Shown: piece by piece, positions 31,894 to 42,034 of the stretch
How the letters are laid out: each line of letters begins with the position of its first letter
Position numbering within the stretch: the stretch's first letter is position 1
Origin: Pukyongia sp.
Lineage (GTDB): Bacteria > Bacteroidota > Bacteroidia > Flavobacteriales > Flavobacteriaceae
Direction of reading: 5' to 3'
Assembly (NCBI GenBank): GCA_030148705.1
Contig: JASBSY010000005.1
Location: forward strand, 1-64,000
DNA: 64,000 nt
Program-made: the position numbers and the translations under genes
Notes under the pieces: generated by a model
Told to the model about the DNA's origin: nothing
What the model saw: the letters and a program-made list of their open reading frames with translations, nothing else
The model's database searches: none

Positions 31894-32298
31894 TCAAATC
31901 AGGTAGGTCTCGTACAGAATGTAGAGCTCGTTCCTTGGAGGTGGCGGCCGATAGTCTGCCCTGTGAGGCTGCGGCCGAAGCAGCAATTCTTCCGCAGGCA
32001 CAAGGAATGCCGCGGTAAATGCTACCAGGAAATCGTATTTTAAATTATACTCGAAGGATGACTTCGCAAAGGTGTCGTCTGTTATTAGTTTGGTGTATTC
32101 ATTATCGCAACAATCGGAAGCCTCACTTTCATCATCACAGCCGGGTAGGTCGTCTGCCATTCCACAGCTTAATTCAGTCTCTCCCAGGGTGATCTTCGCC
32201 ATCATTTCATAACCCCCGCAGAGATGTCGGGCATACGACAGGCCGGTGCTGCTCAAAAGCAACATCAGACTTAACGCTATGGAAATGATCTTAATCAA
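31894..32298 (-). CDS. Secreted Cys-rich protein (HYC_CC_PP-type)
   Basis: 134 aa; signal peptide, RHLCGGYEM...SCGMADDLPGCDDE...DCCDNEYTKL, C-terminal RPPPPRNELYILYETYLI. Confidence 0.75.
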   Translation of the reverse strand: MIKIISIALSLMLLLSSTGLSYARHLCGGYEMMAKITLGETELSCGMADDLPGCDDESEASDCCDNEYTKLITDDTFAKSSFEYNLKYDFLVAFTAAFLVPAEELLLRPQPHRADYRPPPPRNELYILYETYLI

Positions 32299-32321
32299 TT
32301 AGTTTAGTTTAAAAAGATATA

Positions 32322-32885
32322 TTATTCAATTACAGCTTCAATTCTTCCGCAACGGTACATTTTGTTGCCAAAGTAGGGATTGGCGATATCCTTGCTTTCA
32401 CTTAGCCAGGACGCACCTGAATTGTCAAATGCCATGGGGCAGTACTGTTTGTAGATGGTGCCGCCTTCCAGTTCATCGGTAAGCAATCCTTCCATGGCTG
32501 CAGTAACATCCACAAAGGCTTCCCGCTGCTCGGCAATGTTTGAGGATGATGACATTCGTTCAACTTCCTCCAAGGCTCCGGTCTCTGCTCCGGCTTCAGT
32601 CATAGCGACCTTCAGATTCTTTGCTGCTTCAGCTGTCTTTGCCGCATCTGTGTTTACCATGGCATTCTTTACCTCGATATACGCCTTGAATGCTGTTTCT
32701 ACTCGCTCGGTTTTAAAATCTGCATTCAACTCCCCCGCTTCGTGATAGAACTCCTTCTCAACTGTCTTTACCTCCGGTTCTGCAGGAGCTTGTTTCTTAT
32801 CATCCGCACAGGATATAAACAAGAATCCAAGAGTGAAAACTATTGTGTATTTAAAACTGCTCATATTCATAGAAATTTTTCGCAA
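32322..32885 (-). CDS. DUF3347-domain lipoprotein
   Basis: 187 aa; lipobox FISCADD; AFKAYIEVKNAMVNTDAAKTAEAAKNLKVAM and YKQYCPMAFDNSGASWLSESKDIANPYFGNKMYRCGRIEAVIE are DUF3347-like. Confidence 0.85.
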   Translation of the reverse strand: MRKISMNMSSFKYTIVFTLGFLFISCADDKKQAPAEPEVKTVEKEFYHEAGELNADFKTERVETAFKAYIEVKNAMVNTDAAKTAEAAKNLKVAMTEAGAETGALEEVERMSSSSNIAEQREAFVDVTAAMEGLLTDELEGGTIYKQYCPMAFDNSGASWLSESKDIANPYFGNKMYRCGRIEAVIE

Positions 32886-32895
32886 AGATACGCTA

Positions 32896-33321
32896 TCAGG
32901 ATGTTTTCTGAAAATAAAAGGCAGGGAATAAAATTAACAGCAGTATGGGTTGTATTAGGAAACGTCGCACATAGAACAAAACCATATGGCCGCCGGTTTC
33001 AGCAGACTGCATCAGCAGGATGAAAACTATAAAGAGAATCACAAAAAATACGCCGTAAATCAGTATCGAAAGCTTCAGCACCCCCGAACTCTTAAAGAAG
33101 AACCACAGTATACCAATGGAGATCAGGCTATTCAGAAAATAACGAATGGCCACGTTTAAATAGAGTTTCGAATAAATTACTTCCGGCAATTTAGAAGTAC
33201 TGTGATCTGTCTTAAAGAATTCCAGTAAGGGATCGTAAAACAGCTCATTTTCATAATATCGTATCAGCACCAGGGCTGCCAGCAGTAAGACGATTAAAAA
33301 TATACTTAAAGCCCTAGACAT
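32896..33321 (-). CDS. Exosortase F system-associated membrane protein
   Basis: 141 aa membrane protein overlapping the xrtF stop; LIRYYENELFYDPLLEFF... resembles the XrtF partner family. Confidence 0.8.
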   Translation of the reverse strand: MSRALSIFLIVLLLAALVLIRYYENELFYDPLLEFFKTDHSTSKLPEVIYSKLYLNVAIRYFLNSLISIGILWFFFKSSGVLKLSILIYGVFFVILFIVFILLMQSAETGGHMVLFYVRRFLIQPILLLILFPAFYFQKTS

Positions 33322-33865
33322 TCTTGGTGGTTTTTTTATTCAACATTCTAATCCATATCATCCAGAGTATAAAAACCATGGCGTAAATGAGTCCGGGAAA
33401 AACCACGGAGTGCAACAATTCCTCCCGGTCGGGGTACTTATAGAGCAACACAGCCAGGGCAGCAATTCTTACTATGTTCACCGCGTAGATTAAAGCGACA
33501 CCGGCGAGAATAAACAACAGGGTTTTTTTAAGCGATTCGGAAAAGGCCACAATAAAAGAGATAAACAGTATGATAATGCTCACCGCATTGCAACCTTCAA
33601 TAATCCGGGCCAGGAACTTGCCATTAACGTATAATTCCATGGTAGGCTCATGAGCGGAAGCTAGTATTCTGGCCGAATAACCCAGGTTGTTGATTAAATC
33701 ATTGCTCTGTACGGCAACCAGGTGTGTAATGGGATCGGGAGGGTACTTTCCTCCGGTCGAAAGCTCAAGATAGATCATATAGGTTGCCGTTAGCACTATA
33801 TATGCTCCCAAGAATAGGAAGACGAATCGAAGTACCGGTTTATACTTTTTAAAGATTGCTTTCAA
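33314..33865 (-). CDS. xrtF: Exosortase family protein XrtF
   Basis: 183 aa; catalytic-type EGCNAVSIIILF, VNIVRIAALAVLL, LLHSVVFPGLIYAMVF (Cys/Arg/His triad of exosortases). Confidence 0.9.
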   Translation of the reverse strand: MKAIFKKYKPVLRFVFLFLGAYIVLTATYMIYLELSTGGKYPPDPITHLVAVQSNDLINNLGYSARILASAHEPTMELYVNGKFLARIIEGCNAVSIIILFISFIVAFSESLKKTLLFILAGVALIYAVNIVRIAALAVLLYKYPDREELLHSVVFPGLIYAMVFILWMIWIRMLNKKTTKNV

Positions 33866-33948
33866 CTAAACTGTGTTTTAACAAAAATACGGGAATATAT
33901 TTTGGTGGTCCGATCGATTTTGAAATACATTTGCCCAAAATTTCCAGC

Positions 33949-34404
33949 ATGTCTTTAAACCGCTTAAAACCGGAACTTAGCGAAATACTGTCGAGAGACG
34001 ACCTAAAGGTAGATGACAGACTAACCCGGGTGTGCGAACTTCTACAGCAAAATGTAGACTATTACAATTGGGTGGGTTTCTATTTTGCCGATCACAATAC
34101 CAGGACCCTTCATCTTAAATCATTTGCCGGCGAACCTACCGATCATACCGTAATCCCCTTTGGCAAGGGAATTTGCGGACAGGTGGCCGAGAGTAATTCA
34201 AATTTCGTGGTTCCCGATGTACAGGCTCAGGACAACTACATAGCCTGCAGCTTACACGTAAAGGCTGAAATTGTGGTTCCTTTGTTTAAGGACGGGAAGA
34301 ACATAGGGCAGATCGATATCGATTCGCACAAATCGGACCCCTTTTCGGCTGAAGATGAAGCTTTTCTGGAGTGGGTAAACAAAAAAGTAGCAGAAATTTT
34401 ATAA
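33949..34404 (+). CDS. GAF domain protein related to free-Met-(R)-sulfoxide reductase
   Basis: ATG at 33949 (MSLNRLKPELS); VIPFGKGICGQVAESNSNFVVPDVQAQDNYIACSLHVKAEIVVPLF...IDIDS. Confidence 0.85.
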   Translation: MSLNRLKPELSEILSRDDLKVDDRLTRVCELLQQNVDYYNWVGFYFADHNTRTLHLKSFAGEPTDHTVIPFGKGICGQVAESNSNFVVPDVQAQDNYIACSLHVKAEIVVPLFKDGKNIGQIDIDSHKSDPFSAEDEAFLEWVNKKVAEIL

Positions 34405-34414
34405 ATTTAGGGCT

Positions 34415-34798
34415 ATGGCTCCGAAAAAAGTCCATAGCGATTTCAAAAAAGCCTCATGGTTTATCTTTGTTGCAGTTGCCTGCGGCATCTTTAAAGTGTA
34501 TTCGATTTATACAGATGAGAGCCTGCAGGAACTCAACTCCGCGATCAGACTTGGCTTATCCCTTCTCCTACTGGGAATCTTTGTCTGGTTGGCAATAATG
34601 ATTGCAAAGGGCAAGGAATGGGCGCGAATTACGTTTACGGTAATGGCAGCTTCACTACTTATATTTACTCCCCTGTTTATTTTCCACGAATTCGACATTT
34701 CGGTGCTTATCGGCAGTCTTACTACAATCTTTCTAATGTGTCTGTTTGTGGCTGTATTGCTTTTATACACCAAAAGCGCCCGCTTACATTCGGGTTAA
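34415..34798 (+). CDS. Small integral membrane protein
   Basis: 127 aa with about four hydrophobic helices; no family recognised. Confidence 0.65.
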   Translation: MAPKKVHSDFKKASWFIFVAVACGIFKVYSIYTDESLQELNSAIRLGLSLLLLGIFVWLAIMIAKGKEWARITFTVMAASLLIFTPLFIFHEFDISVLIGSLTTIFLMCLFVAVLLLYTKSARLHSG

Positions 34799-34812
34799 AA
34801 AGCATTGATGTA

Positions 34813-36069
34813 CTACATTCCGGTGCGGATGGCTTCCACGGGATCCAGTCGGGATGCAGAAATAGCCGGCAGAATACCTGAAATAAGGCCGATTGCCGCC
34901 GATATTGCCGTTCCCAGGAACATATTCCAGGGTGAAAGCACAAATTCGAAGTCGCCGGAGAAACTCGAGGCTATAAGCGAGGCGAAGAAAACGAGTACGA
35001 GGCCAATTAGCCCGCCTATCACAGCGAGGATAACGGCTTCAAAAAGAAACTGAAGAAGGATAAACTTATTCTTTGCGCCAAGGGATTTTTGGATCCCGAT
35101 CAGACTGGTTCGCTCTTTCACACTCACAAACATGATATTTGCAATTCCAAAGCCACCTACCAGTAGGGAGAAACCGCTAATAATCAGTCCGATAATGTTC
35201 ATCTGCCCGGTAATATTATCGATAAAATCGGCGAAGCCCTGCAATTCGTTTACAAAGAAGGTATCGATCTCGTCGGGTTTTAAACCGCGGAACAGGCGCA
35301 TTTTTTGTTTGAGCATGGCGATGAATTCGGCATTGTCGACACCGCTTTCAGGCTTTATCACTATAAAAGGGAATAAGTTTTTGTTGCTTTCCCCGTAGAT
35401 CCTGCGCACCACGTTCACCGGAATAAATACCGCCGTATCCTTGGAATCTCCGAAGAGTCCGGCTCCTTCCTTTTTTAGCACGCCGATAACGGTAAATTTT
35501 TGTCCGTATAAACGTACCTTTTTACCAATTGCAGCGGCAGAAGAACCGAAAAGCGACTGTGCGATCTCATCACCCAATACGATTACCGGAGAACCACTGG
35601 AAGATTCAGATTCATTGTAAAAACGACCTTCGGCGATCTGCAGGGATTCGATATCATAATATTCATCCGTTACGGCACCAATTTCCACGTTGCTTACAGA
35701 TTTATCTTCGTACTTGATTGTCTCCGATTGAACGTTGAGCGTATAAGAAGCCGCATAGACATTTGGAACACCCCGCTTTATGTACTGGTATTCCTCGTAA
35801 GTAACGTCGGGAAACTGTTCCCATTTCCAGCGTGGCACGTCGGTTGGGCCGAAGGAAAATCGCCCCATAAAGATGGTGCTGTTGTCCAGAGAACTGATAC
35901 TGCCTTCAATCTCCTTTTTCAGCGAATCGACCGCAGCCAGAACGGCGATAATCGAAAAGATCCCGATGGTAACGCCAACCAGCGAAAGAAAGGTTCGTAA
36001 TTTATTGTTTCTAAGGGCGTTCAGTGCGAAGTTGAAACTTTCCTTAATAATTCGAAGATAGATCAGCAT
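34813..36069 (-). CDS. ABC transporter permease (MacB/FtsX family)
   Basis: 418 aa; NALRNNKLRTFLSLVGVTIGIFSIIAVLA N-terminus, MacB periplasmic domain, three C-terminal TMs, IGIQKSLGAKNKFILLQFL. Confidence 0.93.
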   Translation of the reverse strand: MLIYLRIIKESFNFALNALRNNKLRTFLSLVGVTIGIFSIIAVLAAVDSLKKEIEGSISSLDNSTIFMGRFSFGPTDVPRWKWEQFPDVTYEEYQYIKRGVPNVYAASYTLNVQSETIKYEDKSVSNVEIGAVTDEYYDIESLQIAEGRFYNESESSSGSPVIVLGDEIAQSLFGSSAAAIGKKVRLYGQKFTVIGVLKKEGAGLFGDSKDTAVFIPVNVVRRIYGESNKNLFPFIVIKPESGVDNAEFIAMLKQKMRLFRGLKPDEIDTFFVNELQGFADFIDNITGQMNIIGLIISGFSLLVGGFGIANIMFVSVKERTSLIGIQKSLGAKNKFILLQFLFEAVILAVIGGLIGLVLVFFASLIASSFSGDFEFVLSPWNMFLGTAISAAIGLISGILPAISASRLDPVEAIRTGM

Positions 36070-36200
36070 AGCTGTTGTTTTGTTCGCTGTTTTTCAGAAT
36101 AAAGATAGGACGTTTTCAACAAATATATGTTACAAATTCTCTCGGTATTTGTTTACTTTTGCAGCTATCCGCATTAAATCACCACATAAACGATCACTTC

Positions 36201-37733
36201 ATGAGCAGCACAAAGAAAATCGCTTCTGCATTAATTTCTGTATTTCATAAAGACGGCCTGGCGCCCATTGTAAAAAAACTGGACGATCTGGGCGTGACCA
36301 TCTATTCTACCGGGGGGACTCAAAAATTCATCAACGACCTGGGCGTTAATGTAATTGCCGTCGAAGACCTTACCGATTACCCGTCCATCCTGGGCGGGCG
36401 TGTAAAAACCCTGCACCCTAAAGTTTTCGGTGGTATCCTGAACCGACAGGACAACGAGGAAGACGTAAGGGAGATGGCCAAGTTCAATATTCCGCAGCTG
36501 GACCTGGTGATCGTGGACCTTTATCCCTTCGAAAAAACCGTGGCTTCAGGAGCAAACAAAGAGGATATTATTGAGAAGATCGATATAGGCGGGATCTCAC
36601 TTATTCGGGCTGCGGCCAAAAACTTCAGGGATACGCTCTGTGTCTCATCTATGGAAGATTATGAAGAATTGTTGCAGCTGCTGTCGCAGAATAATGGAGA
36701 AATTTCGCTGGAAGACCGAAAACGATTTGCCGCAAAATCGTTTAATGTTTCTTCACATTACGATACGGCTATTTTTAATTACTTTAATTCAGACCACGCC
36801 ATACCTTCACTGAAATTTAGTGAAATGAAAGGACAGGTTTTGCGATATGGGGAAAACCCGCATCAGAAGGGATATTTCTTCGGAGATTTCGATGCGATGT
36901 TCGACAAATTGCACGGGAAGGAACTCAGCTATAACAATCTACTGGACGTAGACGCGGCAGTAAATCTTATGGCCGAATTTCAAGGCGAATCCCCCACCTT
37001 TGCCATCCTGAAACACAACAACGCCTGCGGGCTTGCGCAACGGCCTTCTATAAAAGATGCCTATGATGCCGCTCTGGCCGGTGACCCGGTTTCTGCATTT
37101 GGCGGAATATTGATTTCTAATTCTGAAATCGACAGGCCCACTGCGGAAGAGATTCACAAACTTTTTTGTGAAGTGGTAATAGCCCCGTCATTTTCGGAAG
37201 AGGCTCTGGAGACTTTAAAAGGAAAGAAGAACCGTATACTATTAAAACAGAAACCTGTGGAACTGCCTAAAACACTCACCCGGACATGTTTGAACGGAGC
37301 GTTGGTGCAGGACAGGGATTCTGTTACCGATTCTGCCGAAAATTTAACCTATCCTACCAACAATAAACCTTCCGATAATGAGTTAGAGGATTTGTTGTTC
37401 GCCTCGAAGATCTGTAAGCATACCAAGTCGAATACCATTGTCCTGGTAAAGGAAAAACAGCTTTGTGCCAGCGGCACGGGCCAGACTTCCCGGGTCGATG
37501 CGTTGCGACAGGCTATAGACAAGGCGCAGGCGTTTAATTTCGACCTACAGGGTGCCGTTATGGCCAGTGATGCATTCTTCCCTTTTCCCGATTGTGTGGA
37601 AATTGCTGATAATGCAGGTATATCTGCTGTGATACAGCCGGGAGGTTCGATTAAGGATGAACTCAGCATTGACTATTGCAACCAAAATAATATTGCTATG
37701 GTATTTACAGGGACACGTCATTTTAAGCACTAA
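36201..37733 (+). CDS. purH: Bifunctional AICAR transformylase/IMP cyclohydrolase
   Basis: Listed ORF from 36075; ATG at 36201 (MSSTKKIASALISVF) likely; ILGGRVKTLHPKVFGGIL, KHNNACG, ASDAFFPFPD. Confidence 0.97.
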   Translation: MSSTKKIASALISVFHKDGLAPIVKKLDDLGVTIYSTGGTQKFINDLGVNVIAVEDLTDYPSILGGRVKTLHPKVFGGILNRQDNEEDVREMAKFNIPQLDLVIVDLYPFEKTVASGANKEDIIEKIDIGGISLIRAAAKNFRDTLCVSSMEDYEELLQLLSQNNGEISLEDRKRFAAKSFNVSSHYDTAIFNYFNSDHAIPSLKFSEMKGQVLRYGENPHQKGYFFGDFDAMFDKLHGKELSYNNLLDVDAAVNLMAEFQGESPTFAILKHNNACGLAQRPSIKDAYDAALAGDPVSAFGGILISNSEIDRPTAEEIHKLFCEVVIAPSFSEEALETLKGKKNRILLKQKPVELPKTLTRTCLNGALVQDRDSVTDSAENLTYPTNNKPSDNELEDLLFASKICKHTKSNTIVLVKEKQLCASGTGQTSRVDALRQAIDKAQAFNFDLQGAVMASDAFFPFPDCVEIADNAGISAVIQPGGSIKDELSIDYCNQNNIAMVFTGTRHFKH

Positions 37734-37800
37734 AATTTGTTACATTTGTGTAACGTGATTATGCGTAACACGTTTAATTTCAATACCGCCAATAAAACTT

Positions 37801-38829
37801 ATGGGATTTTTTGACTTCCTGACTGAAGAAATAGCAATCGACCTTGGTACTGCGAATACACTGATCATTCACAACGATAAAGTGGTTGTGGATGCCCCCT
37901 CCATTGTTGCCAGAGACCGAACTACCGGAAAGATCATCGCTGTTGGCCGCGAGGCAAACATGATGCAGGGTAAAACACACGAGAACATAAAAACTATCAG
38001 ACCGCTTAAGGATGGTGTAATTGCCGATTTCGACGCCAGTGAGAAGATGATAAATATGTTCATAAAGGATATTCCGGCATTGAAGAAACGATGGATTACT
38101 CCTTCTCTTCGAATGGTTATCTGTATTCCCAGCGGTATTACCGAAGTGGAGATGCGAGCGGTAAAAGAAAGTGCCGAACGTGTTAATGGAAAAGAAGTAT
38201 ACCTCATCCACGAACCTATGGCCGCCGCCATAGGGATTGGTGTAGACATTATGCAGCCCAAAGGAAACATGGTGGTTGATATTGGAGGCGGAACTACCGA
38301 AATCGCGGTGATCGCCCTGGGTGGAATTGTCTGTGATAAATCGGTCAAGATTGCGGGAGATGTATTTACCAACGATATTGTTTACTATATGCGTACGCAG
38401 CACAACCTCTATGTTGGAGAGCGCACTGCTGAAAAAATCAAGATCCAGATCGGTTCTGCAACCGAAGACCTGGAACTACCGCCTGAAGATATGGCGGTAC
38501 AGGGACGAGACCTGTTAACCGGAAAACCAAAGCAGGTACAAACCTCCTACCGTGAAATAGCCAAGGCACTCGATAAATCTATTTTAAGGATAGAGGATGC
38601 CGTAATGGAAACACTTTCACAAACTCCTCCTGAACTCGCTGCCGATATCTATAACACCGGAATATACCTGGCCGGGGGTGGCTCCATGCTTCGTGGTTTG
38701 GACAAACGACTATCCCAGAAAACCGACCTGCCTGTTTACATAGCCGAAGACCCGTTGCGAGCTGTTGTTCGCGGTACCGGTATATGTTTGAAGAACCTCG
38801 CTAAATATAAGAGCGTACTGATTAAATAA
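37801..38829 (+). CDS. mreB: Rod shape-determining protein MreB
   Basis: 342 aa; EEIAIDLGTANTLI, VDIGGGTTEIAVI, LAGGGSMLRGLD. Confidence 0.98.
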   Translation: MGFFDFLTEEIAIDLGTANTLIIHNDKVVVDAPSIVARDRTTGKIIAVGREANMMQGKTHENIKTIRPLKDGVIADFDASEKMINMFIKDIPALKKRWITPSLRMVICIPSGITEVEMRAVKESAERVNGKEVYLIHEPMAAAIGIGVDIMQPKGNMVVDIGGGTTEIAVIALGGIVCDKSVKIAGDVFTNDIVYYMRTQHNLYVGERTAEKIKIQIGSATEDLELPPEDMAVQGRDLLTGKPKQVQTSYREIAKALDKSILRIEDAVMETLSQTPPELAADIYNTGIYLAGGGSMLRGLDKRLSQKTDLPVYIAEDPLRAVVRGTGICLKNLAKYKSVLIK

Positions 38830-38842
38830 GACATAAGGTAGC

Positions 38843-39670
38843 ATGCAACAGATTGTATTTTTCTTTATCAGGAATAAGAATTCCCTGTTGTTTCTGCTGC
38901 TCTTTATTATTTCCATTGCATTAACCGTAAACTCGCATTCCTTCCACAAGAACAAAGTTGCAACCTCGGCAAACGCCGTGAGCGGGGGTATCTATTCGTT
39001 TAAACAGAATATACTCGATTATATAAATCTAAAGGAACAAAACAACATACTGATCGACGAAAACAAACGACTGAGGCAAATGCTTTCCTTTGTAACCGAC
39101 TCGATACAGCTGGATTCCACGCAGCCTCCGCACGAGCTTCTAAAATTTAAATATCGGGCGGCAAGGGTAATAAACAATTCGTTTTCCAAAAGCAAGAATT
39201 ACCTCACCTTGAACAAGGGACGTAAGGACGGGATAAAGGTCGATATGGGAGTGGTCTCCTCCAGGGGAGTTGTGGGAATTGTAAACAGCGTGTCGGAAAA
39301 TTACGCTACCGTACAGTCGGTGCTTAATACCAAGAGCCAGATCAATGCACAGCTAAAGAACACCGATCATTTCGGAACCCTTGTTTGGCGTACGGGCAGC
39401 CCTTTTGAAGCCACACTAATAGACATTCCCAGGCAGGTGGTGCTCACCGCCGGAGACACCATCATCACCGATGGAAAATCGACAATCTTTCCTGAAGGCA
39501 TACTTGTTGGATCCATAAAGGATTTTACCTTATCCTCCAATAAAGACTATTACGATGTGAGTGTGAGTCTGTTTAACGACATGACCAACTTACGCCACGT
39601 TTACGTGATTGAGAATACTGAGAAGGATGAAATTATATCCCTCGAAAACGCCCTGGACAATGCAGAGTAA
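38843..39670 (+). CDS. mreC: Rod shape-determining protein MreC
   Basis: 275 aa; N-terminal TM plus coiled coil, VVSSRGVVGIVNSVSENYATVQSVLN; follows mreB. Confidence 0.94.
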   Translation: MQQIVFFFIRNKNSLLFLLLFIISIALTVNSHSFHKNKVATSANAVSGGIYSFKQNILDYINLKEQNNILIDENKRLRQMLSFVTDSIQLDSTQPPHELLKFKYRAARVINNSFSKSKNYLTLNKGRKDGIKVDMGVVSSRGVVGIVNSVSENYATVQSVLNTKSQINAQLKNTDHFGTLVWRTGSPFEATLIDIPRQVVLTAGDTIITDGKSTIFPEGILVGSIKDFTLSSNKDYYDVSVSLFNDMTNLRHVYVIENTEKDEIISLENALDNAE

Positions 39671-40166
39671 CGATTTCCTCATAAACGCGGCCCGCTTTCT
39701 TATCCTACTGTTTATACAGGTGATTTTTCTCAACAATATAAACCTGTTTGGGTACATCAATCCCTACCTCTATATATTGTTTATTATGGTTTATCCGTTT
39801 ACCGGTAACCAAAGCCTGCTTATTGTTCTCGCTTTTGTTCTAGGGCTGTCTATCGATATATTTTCAGATTCGGGAGGTGCCCATGCCGCAGCAGCTGTCT
39901 TTATCGCCTTTGTCCGTCCTGCTATTTTAAAGTTCTCCTTTGGTGTTAGTTACGAATACAACACCATCAAGATCAGTAAAACTGCCATGGGCGAGCGTTT
40001 AACCTATATTGCGATTATGGTTTTAATACATCACCTGGTGCTTTTTTCCATGGAAATATTTAACTTTAAGCATATACTGTTGATATTAAAATCTACGTTA
40101 TTTTCAGGAGTGTTCAGTTCAGTACTCATACTATGTACCATCCTGATTTTTAGTCGCAAGAATTAA
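39660..40166 (+). CDS. mreD: Rod shape-determining protein MreD
   Basis: ATG at 39660 (MQSNDFLINAARFLILLF); multi-TM; overlaps mreC end and mrdA start. Confidence 0.9.
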   Translation: MQSNDFLINAARFLILLFIQVIFLNNINLFGYINPYLYILFIMVYPFTGNQSLLIVLAFVLGLSIDIFSDSGGAHAAAAVFIAFVRPAILKFSFGVSYEYNTIKISKTAMGERLTYIAIMVLIHHLVLFSMEIFNFKHILLILKSTLFSGVFSSVLILCTILIFSRKN

Positions 40167-42034
40167 TGAGAAAACTTCTACTACTTATAATTGTACTCAT
40201 TACCGGAGTTGTCTTCGCAGGTCGGTTATTCTACCTGCAGGTATATGATGATTCCTTTCAGAAACTTTCCGAAAACAATGCAATAAAGATTCTATACGAC
40301 TATCCTCAGCGAGGTTATATCTTCGACAGAAACGGAAAGCTGCTGGTGTCTAACCAGCCGTCCTACGATGTGATGGTTATTCCAAGGGATTTAAAACCCT
40401 TTGATACACTTGAATTCTGTTCGCTGTTGAAAATCGATCCGGAAGAACTAAACGACCGCTTGAAAAAGGCCAGGGTATGGTCTCCCCGCCTTCCCTCTGT
40501 GATCATGCCACAACTTACCAAAACCGAATACGCGTACCTGTCGGAGAAAATGTATAAGTTCAAAGGCTTCTATATCCAGAAGCGGTCGCTTCGAGATTAC
40601 AAAATCGAGCATTCGGCCAATGTGCTGGGTTATATAGCTGAAGTGGATAACAGGATCATTGAGGATAACCCATATTATCAGATGGGTGATCTTATAGGGA
40701 AGCAGGGTGTTGAAATGCAGTATGAAGAGATACTGAGGGGCGTAAAAGGTGTAAAATACATTCAAAAAGACAATCACAATCGCGAGATCGGGCCTTATAA
40801 AGACGGGATATACGATACGATCCCGCAGCGCGGTACTGATATTACACTTACAATCGATGCCGTCCTTCAGGAATACGGTGAAACGCTCATGGTGAATAAA
40901 CGCGGGGGCATTGTTGCCCTCGAACCGGCTACCGGTGAGATACTCGCACTGGTGGCCGCACCCAATTACGATCCCTCCCTGCTGGTGGGCCGTGAACGTT
41001 CAAAGAACTTTACAAAACTCTGGTACGACACTATTGCAAAACCCCTGTTCGACAGGGTGCTGCAAGGTGAATACCCTCCCGGTTCGCCTTTTAAAGCCCT
41101 TACAGCATTAATTGGTTTGCAGGAAGAAGTGATCGACACTCGTGAACGCATATCCTGTTACGGGGGATTTGTTTACGGGCGAGGTCGAAAACTGGGCTGT
41201 CATGCCCATCCAAGTCCGCTTGCGATGCAGGGAGGAATTGCAAATTCCTGTAATTCGTATTTCTGTACTGTATACAAGCGAACCATCGAAAAATATCCTA
41301 GCCCTCAGGAAGGAATCGACAACTGGAGAAACCACCTCACAAGTTTTGGATTAGGCGACTTCCTGGGTTACGATCTGCCCAGTGGCCGTCCGGGAAAGAT
41401 TCCCAGTTCAAAAACCTATAATGCTGCCTACGACTATCCAACGTACAAATGGTATGCTTCGGCTACCATTTCGAATGCCATCGGACAGGGAGAAGTGTTG
41501 CTAACGCCCATGCAGATGGTAAATTTCACAGCCGCGATCGCAAACAGAGGCTGGTATTACAAACCCCATATCATAAAAGGCATAGGCTCTAAGGATTCCC
41601 TGCCCACCGAATACGGCCTAAAGCATTACACTACCATAGACAAGGAGCACTTCGAGCCGGTTATCGAAGGGCTTTTCGACGTGTATAACTACGGTACTGC
41701 CAGTCATCTGAAAGTCCCGGGCATCGAAATATGCGGGAAAACAGGTACTGCAGAAAACTATACCCGTATCGACGGAAAACGCGTTCAGCTCACAGATCAT
41801 TCGGTATTCATTGCTTTTGCACCTAAGGACAACCCAAAGATTGCGATTGCCGTATTCGTGGAAAACGGCTACTGGGGAAGCAGGTGGGCCGGAAGGATTG
41901 CCAGTCTGATGATAGAAAAATACATCAAAGGGGAAATTACCAGGACCGACCTCGAAAGCTTTATTCTGAATGGTAGCCTGCAAGATGAATATGCTAAACC
42001 GTATAGCGGCGAACCCTTTAGAATAAACAAATAA
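40166..42034 (+). CDS. mrdA: Penicillin-binding protein 2
   Basis: 622 aa; PQRGYIFDRNGKLL, PPGSPFK (SxxK), CGKTGTAE. Confidence 0.96.
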   Translation: MRKLLLLIIVLITGVVFAGRLFYLQVYDDSFQKLSENNAIKILYDYPQRGYIFDRNGKLLVSNQPSYDVMVIPRDLKPFDTLEFCSLLKIDPEELNDRLKKARVWSPRLPSVIMPQLTKTEYAYLSEKMYKFKGFYIQKRSLRDYKIEHSANVLGYIAEVDNRIIEDNPYYQMGDLIGKQGVEMQYEEILRGVKGVKYIQKDNHNREIGPYKDGIYDTIPQRGTDITLTIDAVLQEYGETLMVNKRGGIVALEPATGEILALVAAPNYDPSLLVGRERSKNFTKLWYDTIAKPLFDRVLQGEYPPGSPFKALTALIGLQEEVIDTRERISCYGGFVYGRGRKLGCHAHPSPLAMQGGIANSCNSYFCTVYKRTIEKYPSPQEGIDNWRNHLTSFGLGDFLGYDLPSGRPGKIPSSKTYNAAYDYPTYKWYASATISNAIGQGEVLLTPMQMVNFTAAIANRGWYYKPHIIKGIGSKDSLPTEYGLKHYTTIDKEHFEPVIEGLFDVYNYGTASHLKVPGIEICGKTGTAENYTRIDGKRVQLTDHSVFIAFAPKDNPKIAIAVFVENGYWGSRWAGRIASLMIEKYIKGEITRTDLESFILNGSLQDEYAKPYSGEPFRINK

